Shown: one piece after another, positions 7,146-15,579 of the stretch
Position numbering within the stretch: the stretch's first letter is position 1
Layout: each line of letters opens with the position of its first letter
Source of the DNA: CAVTWH01 sp963738365
GTDB lineage: Bacteria > Actinomycetota > Actinomycetes > Mycobacteriales > Micromonosporaceae
DNA length: 64,000 nucleotides
Reading direction: 5' to 3'
NCBI GenBank assembly: GCA_963738365.1
Contig: CAVTWH010000007.1
Span: forward strand, 1,178,001 to 1,242,000
The notes under the pieces: model-generated
Database searches by the model: none
What the model was told of the DNA's origin: nothing
What the model saw: only the letters and a program-made list of their open reading frames with translations
Position numbers and translations under genes: made by a program

Positions 7146-8727
7146 GCAGGCCAGCCTGGCGACAGACACCGGGCTGACGGACACCGGTGAGATGATCCGA
7201 CTGGCCAGACGGGCCGCACTGCAGTACAGAGCCAGCTTCGAGGGCACCGAACCGGACTCCGTACGGCTGCCCGAGGCCGCTGTCGACGAACTCGCGCAGA
7301 GCCTGGCCTGCACGGCCCGGCAGGAGGTCCGGCAGATCGTGCTGTTTGCCTCGTCCCGCCGCCCGGCGTCGCTGGCCCGTGGCGTCTGGCAGCAGGCCGC
7401 CGCGCAGTGCAGTTTCCTGCGCTACTACGTGGTGCCGTCCGGCGCCGACGCGGCCAGGGCGGTGGACCGGGAGATCGCCGAGGACCGCCGGTACGGGCTG
7501 GCCTCCGTCGCCATCCCGGTACACAGCCTCACCGACCTCACCGAGCAGCCGATCTCGGACGCCTGGCTGATCGACAACCAGGTAGCCGTCCGTCAGGAAC
7601 AGGCCGCCGAAGGTCCGGCCACCTGGCTGGTCAGCCGCCAGACCCCCGAGGTGAACCGGGTGAACTCGCTGGTCCGCCTGGTGGACCGGTACCAGCGGGC
7701 GACATCCGCCGGGAGCCGTACCGCGCTGGTCGGCCCGCAGCTCACCGATCGACTGCTGCGCTCGGCCCGACTGCTCTACAACGTGGCGCCCATGTCGTGC
7801 ACCGACGGCTTCGTCGGCGACAACTGCGTCTGGTACCACCGGGTCTGGCAGTATCTGCGCCTGTTCGACATGGTGTCCAGCCCGACCTGGCATGCGCCGT
7901 TCTATCAGCAGGCGCTGCGTAAGGCGCTCAGCGCGCAGGACCGTCCCCGGGTGCTGATCACCGGCGCCGCCGACTACACCACCCTGGCGTTCGTCCTCGA
8001 CGCCGCCCACGAGCTCGGCCGCGAGGTGGAGGTCCACGTCCTGGACAAGTGCCAGACGCCGTTGCTGGCCTGCCGCTGGTACGCCGACCAGTGCACGGCG
8101 GCCGGGCAGACCGGGGCCCTGGTGCGTACCCACCAGGTGGACCTGACCAACAAGTGGGCCCTGCGCCGCGAGCCGGACCTGCGCGACTTCGACGTGATCG
8201 TGGCCGACGCCTTCCTCACCCGGTTCCCGCCCGAGCGCGCGGTCCAGGTGCTGCACAGCTGGCGGGACCTGCTGCGACCGGGCGGCCAGGTGGTCACCAC
8301 GATCCGGCTGCACCCGCAGGACCAGTGGCGTAGCCCGGAGGCGGTGTCGACAGTGGACAGCGGCGCCGAGGACGCGGACGGGTACCTGCCGGCCGACCCG
8401 GTGGACGTCTTCGAGCGACGGCTGCGGCAGCGGGCCGGCGCCTGGCGCCGGCTGCTCCCGGTGGAGATCAAGGATCTGGCCGGTGCCGCGCGTACCTATG
8501 CCCGCAGCATGACCAGTCACAACCTCGGGGGCAGCGAAGAGATCACCGGGACCTTCCGGCGCGCCGGCTTCACCGTGCAGATATCCGACTCGCACCACGT
8601 CGCCGGAGAGCTGCGCCCCACGAACTACCTGCAGGTGCTGGCCGGGCGTGAGCCCGGGCGGTGGCGGCGGCTGTCGCGACTCGGGCGTCGGTGGCGCGGG
8701 GCGGCTACTATCCGGGTGTCGGCCTGA
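7135..8727 (+). CDS. Large two-part protein with C-terminal class I methyltransferase fold
   Basis: A 530-aa soluble protein. Residues about 60-195 form an alpha/beta region (RQIVLFASS, FLRYYVV, DAWLIDNQVAVRQE, ATWLVS) resembling the phospholipase-D-like effector domain of TrmB/LuxR-type regulators; this is weak similarity by eye. Residues 265-400 are a methyltransferase-like Rossmann fold: RVLITGAADYT replaces the usual glycine-rich motif I, then VHVLDKCQTPL, FDVIVADAFLTRF and LRPGGQVV. The altered motif I makes activity uncertain. The ATG at 7135 sits inside the end of the EgtD-like gene. It may modify the same target or serve as a partner or sensor of the first enzyme. Confidence 0.7.
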   Translation: MDAEQASLATDTGLTDTGEMIRLARRAALQYRASFEGTEPDSVRLPEAAVDELAQSLACTARQEVRQIVLFASSRRPASLARGVWQQAAAQCSFLRYYVVPSGADAARAVDREIAEDRRYGLASVAIPVHSLTDLTEQPISDAWLIDNQVAVRQEQAAEGPATWLVSRQTPEVNRVNSLVRLVDRYQRATSAGSRTALVGPQLTDRLLRSARLLYNVAPMSCTDGFVGDNCVWYHRVWQYLRLFDMVSSPTWHAPFYQQALRKALSAQDRPRVLITGAADYTTLAFVLDAAHELGREVEVHVLDKCQTPLLACRWYADQCTAAGQTGALVRTHQVDLTNKWALRREPDLRDFDVIVADAFLTRFPPERAVQVLHSWRDLLRPGGQVVTTIRLHPQDQWRSPEAVSTVDSGAEDADGYLPADPVDVFERRLRQRAGAWRRLLPVEIKDLAGAARTYARSMTSHNLGGSEEITGTFRRAGFTVQISDSHHVAGELRPTNYLQVLAGREPGRWRRLSRLGRRWRGAATIRVSA

Positions 8728-8792
8728 TGTAGTCGGGCAGGCCACGGTGCGCGGCACCGAGCCCCCCTCACCAGCGATGGGAGGTCCGCCCA

Positions 8793-11618
8793 GTGCAGCC
8801 GGACGGTCCCCCTCACTGGCCGCATGCCCGACAGGTCAACGAAGTCAACGACTTCGACCTGCTCACCGCGGCCCGCAACGACCTGATGGAGCAGCGGGAC
8901 AGGCTGCTGCGCGGCACCGGCGGGGCCGGCCAGCAGTGGCCGGTGTTGCGAGTGGACAAGGCCAGCGTCACCGGGGAGCGGCTCGGCGAGCTGTCGGTGA
9001 CGGTGGTGGGGCCGGCGGGTAGCCGTCTTGTCCGGCTGTCGCGTTCGCCGGTGAAGGCGGCGCTCGCGGCGGAGGAGGGGGTCGCCCCGCCGATGGCGTT
9101 GGTGGTGCAGGCGCTGTTGGCCGAGGGCGTGCTGCCGGCGGGCTGGCGGCCGCGTCGGGTGGGGCCGGCGGCGATCCGTCCGGACGTGCTGGTCGCCTAT
9201 CGCCGGGTGGCTCGGCGGACCGCGGCGCGTACCCGGGTCGAGCAGGCGGTGGAGGCCGGTCGGGATGTGTTGCTGGCCGGGGCGCACGGGTCGGGGAAGT
9301 CGGCGGTGGCCGGGCATGTGGCGGAGAAGTTCCAGCGGGACGGTGGTGGGCTGATCTGGCTGGACCTGTCCGACCCGGCCGACGGCCCGGAGTCGATCGC
9401 GATGGCGCTGTTCACCCAGCCGGCCTCGCGTAACGGCCGGTACCTGGTGGTGGTGGATGACCTGCACGCCAACCGGCCGGTGCTGGAGAGCGTGGTGGCC
9501 TGCGTGATGCGGCTGAACGAGGAGTTCGGGCTGCGCAGCGTCGTCAATGGACAGTTGCAGGGTGGGATCCAGGTACTGGCGACGATGTGGAGCCCCGGGG
9601 GCGCCGATCGGCGCGGGCTGCCGGAGCCGATGCGGGTGTGGCCGCTGATCTGGGTGGATGGTCAGGAGACCATCGGGCTGCTGGTGGCCGACGAGGGGCT
9701 CTCCGCTGAGGCGGCCCGTGGGGTGCGCGAGCTGGCCGACGGCGACGTGCACATCGCGGCGGTGGCGTTGGACAGCTGTCGGCAGACCGGGCGGGTGCCC
9801 TCGGCGCAGGAGCTGGAGCAGCATTTCACCCGCGGAGTCGCCGCCGCTGATCGGCAGGCGCTGTATTACCTGGCCTGTCTGGGGCTGTTCGAGTTGGAGC
9901 TGTCCGAGTGGGAGGCGCAGCAGCGGTTCCCGGGGGCGTTGGCGCGGCTGCACGCGGTGGGTGCGGTATTGCGGACCGACAACGCGTACAGCATCGGGCA
10001 TCTGCGTCGGGCGCATCTGGTGATCCGGCACGCGATCGTCGCGTGGCAGGCGCCCGGTCGGTGGGGGCAGCCGGAGCAGCTGATCCAGGAGCACCTGCAC
10101 GCCGGTGGAGACCGGCTGATGAGCGCCGTGCTGGCCCGGCTGGACCTCTACATGCCGGCCGACCGCGCCGACGAGACCAGCCGGTACCTGCTGGAGGTGT
10201 GGCAGTCGGTGAACCGGCTGGTGCGCCGGCTGGACCGGATGGCCGTCACCGACCCGACCTTCGGCGGCAACCTGGCCGCGGCGGTGTTCGCCGCGATGGC
10301 CCTGGCGAAGCTGGGGTATCTGGACAGCTGGCGGCGCATCGCCGAGGTGGTCCGGGCGAAGTGGAGCTACGAAGGGCTGTCCCTGCCGGAGACGGTCGGC
10401 CCGATCAGCGACAGCAAGCTGGCCGCCGACCTGCAGGACTTCCCGCGGATCAAAGCCAGCATGCGCTACGAGGACGAGATGTTGAACGGGCCCGGGCACT
10501 CCCGGCAGCCCGCCGACACGATCGTCGAGGAGGATTTCTACCGCACCTGGGTGCTCGGGCTGCTGCTGTGCCTGGAGGGCAGCGCGCCGGGCAGTCTCCG
10601 GGACGAGGACCGGCTGCTGCAACTGTTCGAGAAGGCCAAGCAGGTCCAGGACGCGGACGGTTACTTCTACCCGCGCCGGGTGCCCTGGGTGACCGCCCGG
10701 ATCGTCCTCGGGCTGTGCCTGGTCGGATACCGCAAGAACAATCCGGTGGTCCGGCAGGCCTGTGACTGGCTGCTGCGCGCACCGTACGAGGGCGGACCGC
10801 TGGACGGCTGGTGGCGCAGCGGTACCGGGTCGTGGAACTCGGCCGAGGCGACCACCGCGATGTGCGTGACCGCGCTGCTGCGCGCCGGCTACGGCCCGGG
10901 CGAGCCGCCGGTGCTGCGCGGCGCCCTGGACTGGCTGCGCAACCAGGAAGGGCAGTGGTCGCGCCCCGGTCGGGAGGTGGACCAGGCCCAGGTGCTGGAG
11001 GCGCTGGCGCTGGGCGCCGACTACGACCAGACCTGGCGGGATCACGTGCGCCACCTGCTGCGGGCTTTGATGGGAGAGCTCCACGACCCGGCCGAAGCGT
11101 TCGACGGGCCGGAGAAGGGCCACCGCATCCAGTTTGCCGCGGCACAGCTGGCCGACCTCATCTCGGTACTGATGACGATGGAGTTCCGTCAGGTGGTACG
11201 GCAGGTGGTCGCCGACGTCGTGGGCGGCTCCACGGCTGCCGAAGGGATCCCGCAGCCCACGGTGGTCCCGCTCGACGTCGAGCCGGACCACCCCACCGAT
11301 CCCGCAGTGGCCGCACCGGACATGGTGGTGCTCGGCGAGGACGACCTGGCCATCTGGTACAGCGCCTGTGAACAGCTCAACAACCGGCTCAACCGGCTCA
11401 TCGAGGAGCGCAGCGTGGTCCGCGCCGACGTGCGCAGCGTGCACGAGAACCTCACCCGTGACCTGGCCCGCCGGGAGGAGTACCTGCGGCTGCGCCGGCA
11501 ACTGCACACCCGCACTGCCCAGCAGGTGCTCATCGACCTCAACACCATGGGCGCCGACGTCTGCCGCCGCGCCTGGCCGGACCTGCCCGGCATCGTCGTG
11601 AACAGGGAGGTTTTGTGA
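8793..11618 (+). CDS. STAND-type NTPase with C-terminal helical toroid-like region
   Basis: A 941-aa soluble protein. Residues 1-150 are an unknown alpha/beta region. The P-loop AGAHGSGKS is at 162-170 and the Walker B strand YLVVVDDLH has D222/D223; the following ALYYLACLGLFELELS and winged-helix-like segment fit a STAND/AAA-type switch ATPase. Residues about 590-770 contain three repeats of the kind VTARIVLGLCLVGY / ACDWLL / GGPLDGWW and ALDWLRNQEGQW, the look of squalene-cyclase/prenyltransferase alpha-alpha toroids. A charged coiled coil spans about 850-925. Large STAND proteins often sense stress or invaders and oligomerise; a role in conflict or signalling is inference. GTG 8793 follows GGGAGGT. 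Its stop overlaps the next GTG (GTGA). Confidence 0.75.
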   Translation: MQPDGPPHWPHARQVNEVNDFDLLTAARNDLMEQRDRLLRGTGGAGQQWPVLRVDKASVTGERLGELSVTVVGPAGSRLVRLSRSPVKAALAAEEGVAPPMALVVQALLAEGVLPAGWRPRRVGPAAIRPDVLVAYRRVARRTAARTRVEQAVEAGRDVLLAGAHGSGKSAVAGHVAEKFQRDGGGLIWLDLSDPADGPESIAMALFTQPASRNGRYLVVVDDLHANRPVLESVVACVMRLNEEFGLRSVVNGQLQGGIQVLATMWSPGGADRRGLPEPMRVWPLIWVDGQETIGLLVADEGLSAEAARGVRELADGDVHIAAVALDSCRQTGRVPSAQELEQHFTRGVAAADRQALYYLACLGLFELELSEWEAQQRFPGALARLHAVGAVLRTDNAYSIGHLRRAHLVIRHAIVAWQAPGRWGQPEQLIQEHLHAGGDRLMSAVLARLDLYMPADRADETSRYLLEVWQSVNRLVRRLDRMAVTDPTFGGNLAAAVFAAMALAKLGYLDSWRRIAEVVRAKWSYEGLSLPETVGPISDSKLAADLQDFPRIKASMRYEDEMLNGPGHSRQPADTIVEEDFYRTWVLGLLLCLEGSAPGSLRDEDRLLQLFEKAKQVQDADGYFYPRRVPWVTARIVLGLCLVGYRKNNPVVRQACDWLLRAPYEGGPLDGWWRSGTGSWNSAEATTAMCVTALLRAGYGPGEPPVLRGALDWLRNQEGQWSRPGREVDQAQVLEALALGADYDQTWRDHVRHLLRALMGELHDPAEAFDGPEKGHRIQFAAAQLADLISVLMTMEFRQVVRQVVADVVGGSTAAEGIPQPTVVPLDVEPDHPTDPAVAAPDMVVLGEDDLAIWYSACEQLNNRLNRLIEERSVVRADVRSVHENLTRDLARREEYLRLRRQLHTRTAQQVLIDLNTMGADVCRRAWPDLPGIVVNREVL

Positions 11619-11998
11619 GCCTACCGCCGCCGCCGTCGGCAGCGCTCAACTTCGTGGCCGGGGTCCTCGCCGGCGCCGGTATCAACCTGGTGACCTCGCT
11701 GGCCACCGGCCCGGCCGGCGATGCCTCGACCGGCAAGATCGCCTCCGACGCGCTGCTCTGGGTCATCTCCGCCGGCTGCCTGACCTGGGCCGCCCAGATC
11801 GTGGGGGACGAGGAGCGGGAGGCTGACCGGGTGGTCAGCGTCGACTTCAGTGCCGAGGAGCGCAGGGAGATCCGCGACCGGCACCGCCGGGTGGCCAACA
11901 AGCGCGCCCGGCTGCCGTTCGTGCTGACCCTCGGCTTCCTGGCCGGCGCCGTCCTCTTCCTGCCGAACTTCGTCCACTGGCGCAGCCTCATCTCCTAG
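11615..11998 (+). CDS. Small three-helix membrane protein coupled to the STAND NTPase
   Basis: A 127-aa protein. Hydrophobic helices lie at about 11-30 (FVAGVLAGAGINLVTSLA), 45-63 (LLWVISAGCLTWAAQIV) and 100-120. A charged loop between helices 2 and 3 (DEEREADRVV...RREIRDRHRR) probably faces the cytosol. The GTG overlaps the stop of the NTPase gene by 4 nt, so the proteins are likely made in fixed ratio. No family recognised. It could be the membrane-acting effector or anchor for the NTPase (inference from context only). Confidence 0.75.
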   Translation: MSLPPPPSAALNFVAGVLAGAGINLVTSLATGPAGDASTGKIASDALLWVISAGCLTWAAQIVGDEEREADRVVSVDFSAEERREIRDRHRRVANKRARLPFVLTLGFLAGAVLFLPNFVHWRSLIS

Positions 11999-12114
11999 TA
12001 GGGTGGCCGCGGGCGCCGCCACACCGCAGCCGGCCTCCGCCCGAACAGCCGCACCGATGTCGCGCGGAGCGCGGGGCTCCGCGGTTGCCATACAGCCAGA
12101 GAGGGGACCGCTGG

Positions 12115-12726
12115 ATGCCAATGGGGGTACCTGGCGGCGCGCGCGCCCAACGTCAGTTCCTGATCCTGCATGGCTGGCAGAACCGCCAGCCGCCCGAGCA
12201 CTGGCAGGCCCGGCTCGCGCAGCGGCTGCGCCGCAACGGGCACCTCGTCGGCTACCCCCAGCTGCCCTCACCGGACGAGCCGGATCTCAAGGAGTGGCTG
12301 ACCGTGATCGAGGAGCAGCTGGGTCAGCTGTACCCGACCGAACTGACGGTGGTGTGCCACAGCCTGGCCTGTGTGGCATGGAGCCAGTTGGCGCTGTCCG
12401 GCAGTGTACGGCTGCCGGTGGACCGGGTGCTGTTCGTCGCCCCGCCCAGCCCCGACTTCGTCGCCTCGGAGCCTGCGCTGCGCGACTTCCAGTTCACCGC
12501 CGAGGTGTTCGGCAAGGTGGCCGGGACGGCCCGGCACGCCCCCCGGCTGGTGTGCTCCGCCAACGACCCGTACTGCCCGCCGGTGGCGGCGAACCTGTTC
12601 ACCGACGGGTTCCAGGTGGATCTGGTGCCCGGCGCCGGGCACTTCGACCTGGCCGCCGGGTACGGCCGGTGGCGCAGCGTCCGCCGCTGGTGCGAAGACC
12701 CGCGACGGCGGATCACCGGCCGTTGA
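12115..12726 (+). CDS. RBBP9/YdeN-like alpha/beta hydrolase
   Basis: A 203-aa serine hydrolase fold. HGWQNRQPPEHWQARL is the family N-terminal signature. The nucleophile is in VVCHSLACVAW, the acid in CSANDPYCP and the histidine in GAGHFDL, so the triad is complete. Substrate unknown. The ATG at 12115 follows GAGAGGGGACC; another in-frame ATG lies 30 nt upstream. It is the last gene in the same direction as the NTPase cluster, 116 nt downstream of the small membrane gene, so membership of that cluster is uncertain. Confidence 0.85.
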   Translation: MPMGVPGGARAQRQFLILHGWQNRQPPEHWQARLAQRLRRNGHLVGYPQLPSPDEPDLKEWLTVIEEQLGQLYPTELTVVCHSLACVAWSQLALSGSVRLPVDRVLFVAPPSPDFVASEPALRDFQFTAEVFGKVAGTARHAPRLVCSANDPYCPPVAANLFTDGFQVDLVPGAGHFDLAAGYGRWRSVRRWCEDPRRRITGR

Positions 12727-12757
12727 CCGCGACCCTTCGGGTGGACGCCGGTGGCCG

Positions 12758-13054
12758 TCAGCCGACCACGAAGGCGCGCAGCCGCCGGTGCCGCCGCACG
12801 ACCCGCCAGGTGACCGTGGCGAGCAGTACCAGCGCGATGCTGTGGGCGATCAGCACCGGCCGGCCGAGGGTACCGATGCCGAGCAGGGTGGCCAGCCAGA
12901 CCAGCCAGAGTCCGCCGAGGACGGTCAGGCCGGCGCGTTGGTAGCTGGAGGTGCCCTCCTGCTCGCCGCGCATGCGGGCGACGAAGGTCGGATCCTCGGC
13001 CACCAGGTGTGCCTCGATCTCGCGAAGCCGCTCCTGGTCGCTAGCGTCGAGCAT
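12758..13054 (-). CDS. DUF3040 membrane protein
   Basis: A 98-aa protein. The N-terminus LDASDQERLREIEAHLVAED is the DUF3040 hallmark (short amphipathic helix with LS..E.r.L.eiE..L...DP), followed by two transmembrane helices (about 42-61 and 66-85) and a basic tail. Actinobacteria-specific, function unknown. The ATG is preceded by GGGAG. Confidence 0.88.
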   Translation of the reverse strand: MLDASDQERLREIEAHLVAEDPTFVARMRGEQEGTSSYQRAGLTVLGGLWLVWLATLLGIGTLGRPVLIAHSIALVLLATVTWRVVRRHRRLRAFVVG

Positions 13055-13222
13055 GGTGACTCCCGGGGACGGGCTGCCCCGGGCGGCCGGGCGGCCGCCC
13101 GCTTCCGGGCTGATTACCCCGCGGGGATGGTCGTTACACGTGACCAGTCGGACGCGCTGCGTAGGCTACCGGGATGTCGCGGCGGGCGGCACCCGCCGGA
13201 CCGGGAAGGGGGCACAGGCGCG

Positions 13223-14068
13223 ATGGTGGTGCAGCGGGCCGACCTGCGGGCGGACTGTGCGCGGTGCTTCGCGCTGTGCTGCGTCGTGCCGGCCTTCGCC
13301 GCCTCGGCGGACTTCGCCGTCGACAAGCCGGCCGGTACCCCGTGCCCGAACCTGCGCGCCGATTTCCGTTGCGGCATCCACTCCAAGCTGCGCGAGCGGG
13401 GCTTTCCCGGCTGTACCGCCTACGACTGCTTCGGCGCCGGCCAGCGGGTCGCCCAGCGGACCTTCGGCGGCCGGGACTGGCGCGCCGACCGGGCCGGCGC
13501 GCCGGTCATGTTCGCGGTGTTCCCGGTGGTGCGTGCACTGCACGAGCTGCTGTGGTACCTCACCGAGGCGGTGGCGCTACCCGCCGCCGCGCCGGTCCAC
13601 GACGAGGCGCGCCGGCTGGTCGCGGAGATCGACAGGTACGCCGACGGCGACCCGCAGCAGTTGCTGGCGCTCGACCTGCCCGCGCTGCGCGAGCGGGCCA
13701 ACGCCCTCCTCACCCGGGCCAGTGAACTCGTCCGCGCCGCCGCCCCGGTCGGCGCCCAGCTGCGCGGCGCGGACCTGGTCGGCGCCCAGCTGCGCGGCGC
13801 CGGCCTGCGCGCGGCGAACATGCGCGGGGCGTACCTGATCGGGGCCGACCTGCGCGGCGCGGACCTGCGCGGCGCCGACCTGATCGGGGCCGACCTGCGG
13901 GGCGCCCGGCTGGGCGGGGCGGACCTGCGCGGTGCGCTGTTCCTGACCCAGGCGCAGCTGGACGTGGCCGGCGGGGACGCGGCCACCCGGCTGCCGGCGG
14001 GGTTGACCCGCCCGGGGCACTGGCCGGCCGCGCGGCCGGCCGGTGGTCAGGCCCGGCGGGCCAGGTAG
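13223..14068 (+). CDS. Pentapeptide-repeat protein with Cys-rich N-terminus
   Basis: A 281-aa protein. Residues 10-75 carry cysteines spaced as CARCFALCC, CPNLRADFRCGIH, GCTAYDCFGAG, a likely metal site. A helical linker follows, then about 20 pentapeptide units (LRGADLVGAQ, LRGADLIGAD, residues about 175-240) that should form a quadrilateral beta-helix. The same Cys-rich plus pentapeptide layout recurs in actinobacteria; function unknown. The ATG at 13223 has AAGGGGG upstream. A -10-like TAGGCT at 13162 is exactly 6 nt from an ATG in another frame (13174), but the coding signal is in this frame. The 3' end overlaps the convergent methyltransferase by 22 nt. Confidence 0.83.
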   Translation: MVVQRADLRADCARCFALCCVVPAFAASADFAVDKPAGTPCPNLRADFRCGIHSKLRERGFPGCTAYDCFGAGQRVAQRTFGGRDWRADRAGAPVMFAVFPVVRALHELLWYLTEAVALPAAAPVHDEARRLVAEIDRYADGDPQQLLALDLPALRERANALLTRASELVRAAAPVGAQLRGADLVGAQLRGAGLRAANMRGAYLIGADLRGADLRGADLIGADLRGARLGGADLRGALFLTQAQLDVAGGDAATRLPAGLTRPGHWPAARPAGGQARRAR

Positions 14069-14805
14069 AGGACGGTGCCCATGGTCAGGGTCAGCTCTGC
14101 CGGCAGCTCGCTGCGCAGCGCGGTGAACAGCTCGTCGCGCAGCCCGGCGTCCAGGATCCGGTACGCCGACAGGGTGGACAGCAGGGCCAGGAAGTCCAGC
14201 ACGGACAGCTCCCGCCGCCAGCGGTAGAAGCGGCGTTGGAAGTCGGTGAACTCGGCCCGCCCGATCAGCTCCTGCCAGGGCTGGTCGGTGACCGGGTCGT
14301 CCTCGACGGGCGGGCCGGTGTGCACGTCGATCTGTGGCGCCAGCTGCTGCTGCACCGCGATGAAGGTGTCCAGCGCGGCAGGATCGGCGAGCTGGTCACC
14401 GTTCCAGAACAGGGCCAGCGCGCCGGCCGGGGCGAGCGCCGCGGCGGCCCGTGGCCAGCGGCTGGCCGGGTCGGTCCAGTGCCACGCCTGGGCGCTGTAG
14501 AGCAGCGCGTAGGGCTGCGCGGGGGCGTGCTCCTCGAAGGTGTCCGGCACGGCCGGCACGTCGGGCAGCTTGGCGCGCAGCACGTCGAGCATCTGCCGGT
14601 CGGGCTCCAGCGCGGTGACCTGGGCGCCCCGGGCGGTGAACGCGGCGGTGGCCTTGCCGGTGCCGGCGCCGATCTCCAGGACCGGGCCGGGTGGGGCGTA
14701 GGCCAGCACGTCGGTGACCAGGTCGGCGGGGTAGCCCGGGCGGATGCGCTCGTACTCCCGGGCGACCTGGCCGAAGACCCGCGCCCGTACCGGATCGACT
14801 GTCAT
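14047..14805 (-). CDS. Class I SAM-dependent methyltransferase
   Basis: A 252-aa soluble enzyme. FGQVAREYERIRPGYP is the usual start of this methyltransferase 11/25-type family, then motif I VLEIGAGTGKAT, VTALEPDRQML, and the QAWHW segment typical of these trans-aconitate-methyltransferase-like proteins. Substrate cannot be read. The ATG at 14805 lies 7 nt after TAGGTT (14813-14818), suggesting a leaderless message. Confidence 0.87.
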   Translation of the reverse strand: MTVDPVRARVFGQVAREYERIRPGYPADLVTDVLAYAPPGPVLEIGAGTGKATAAFTARGAQVTALEPDRQMLDVLRAKLPDVPAVPDTFEEHAPAQPYALLYSAQAWHWTDPASRWPRAAAALAPAGALALFWNGDQLADPAALDTFIAVQQQLAPQIDVHTGPPVEDDPVTDQPWQELIGRAEFTDFQRRFYRWRRELSVLDFLALLSTLSAYRILDAGLRDELFTALRSELPAELTLTMGTVLYLARRA

Positions 14806-14858
14806 GCCGACCAACCTACCGGCCGGACAGCGGGGCGCGCCGACGTCGGGCGGCTCGC

Positions 14859-14864
14859 TAGGCT
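14859..14864 (+). promoter_or_regulatory. -10 box TAGGCT of a leaderless MOSC-gene transcript
   Basis: TANNNT box ending exactly 6 nt before the ATG at 14871, the spacing at which transcription would start on the start codon. Confidence 0.5.
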
Positions 14865-14870
14865 CAGCGG

Positions 14871-15545
14871 ATGGGCAGGATCCTCTCGGTCAACCTGGCG
14901 GTACCGGAGCGCAGCACCGCCAAGGCGGTCGGCATCACCGGCATCAACAAGCAGCCGGTGGCCGGCCCGGTTGCGGTCCGGGCACCCGGACCGAAGACCA
15001 CCGGTCTGGGCAGTGGCCTGATCGGCGACCAGATCTTCGACACCGCCAACCACGGCGGTGACGACCAGGCGGTCTACGCCTACGCCCGGGAGGACTACGA
15101 CTGGTGGGCCGCGCAGCTCGGGCGCCCGCTGGCCGCCGGCCTGTTCGGGGAGAACCTGACCACGGCCGGCGTCGACGTCAACGGCGCGGTCATCGGCCAG
15201 CTCTGGCACATCGGTCCGGAGCTGGTGCTGCGGGCGACGTTCGCGCGTATCCCGTGCGCCACGTTCCAGGCCAAGATGGCCGAGCCGCGCTGGGTCAAGC
15301 GGTTCACCGCGGCCGGCCGGCCGGGCGCCTACCTCCGGGTGGTACGCCCCGGCGAGGTGCGCTCCGGTGACGAGGTGACCGTCGGGCACCGGCCGGCGCA
15401 TGGGATCACCGTCGCCGAGGCGTTCCGGGCCTGGATGTTCGAGCCGGCCGCGCTGGCCCCGCTGCTGGACGCCGGGCCGGACGAGATCTCCGAGTCGATG
15501 CGGGCCGAGTTCCAGCAGCTGCTGGCCGCCCGCCCACCGGCCTGA
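14871..15545 (+). CDS. MOSC-domain protein (YiiM-like)
   Basis: A 224-aa soluble protein. The MOSC core has GDQIFDTANHGGDDQAVYAY and FGENLTTAGVDVN, then RIPCATFQAKM with the conserved cysteine that would carry the molybdenum-cofactor sulfur. In family members such as YiiM this domain supports reduction of N-hydroxylated bases; the substrate here is unknown. Single gene, divergent from the methyltransferase, convergent with the ferritin-like gene. Confidence 0.9.
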   Translation: MGRILSVNLAVPERSTAKAVGITGINKQPVAGPVAVRAPGPKTTGLGSGLIGDQIFDTANHGGDDQAVYAYAREDYDWWAAQLGRPLAAGLFGENLTTAGVDVNGAVIGQLWHIGPELVLRATFARIPCATFQAKMAEPRWVKRFTAAGRPGAYLRVVRPGEVRSGDEVTVGHRPAHGITVAEAFRAWMFEPAALAPLLDAGPDEISESMRAEFQQLLAARPPA

Positions 15546-15571
15546 CCGGGTCTGTCAGGGACTGACCCGGT
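15545..15571. terminator. Bidirectional hairpin between convergent genes
   Basis: ACCGGGTC (15545-15552) pairs with GACCCGGT (15564-15571) around an 11-nt loop, in the short gap between the converging MOSC and ferritin-like genes. No T-tract, as is common in high-GC actinobacteria. Confidence 0.55.
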
Positions 15572-15579
15572 AGCCGCCG

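Noticed and set aside
8625..11507. 960-codon minus-strand open frame opposite the STAND NTPase
   Set aside because: Low-complexity Gln/Arg/His/Pro-rich translation without motifs; the plus strand has Walker motifs and a ribosome site.
13174..13725. ATG at 13174 placed ideally 6 nt after TAGGCT
   Set aside because: Its frame is Arg/Gly-rich and conflicts with the pentapeptide-repeat gene, whose own start at 13223 has a ribosome site. The box may drive a short-leader transcript for that gene.
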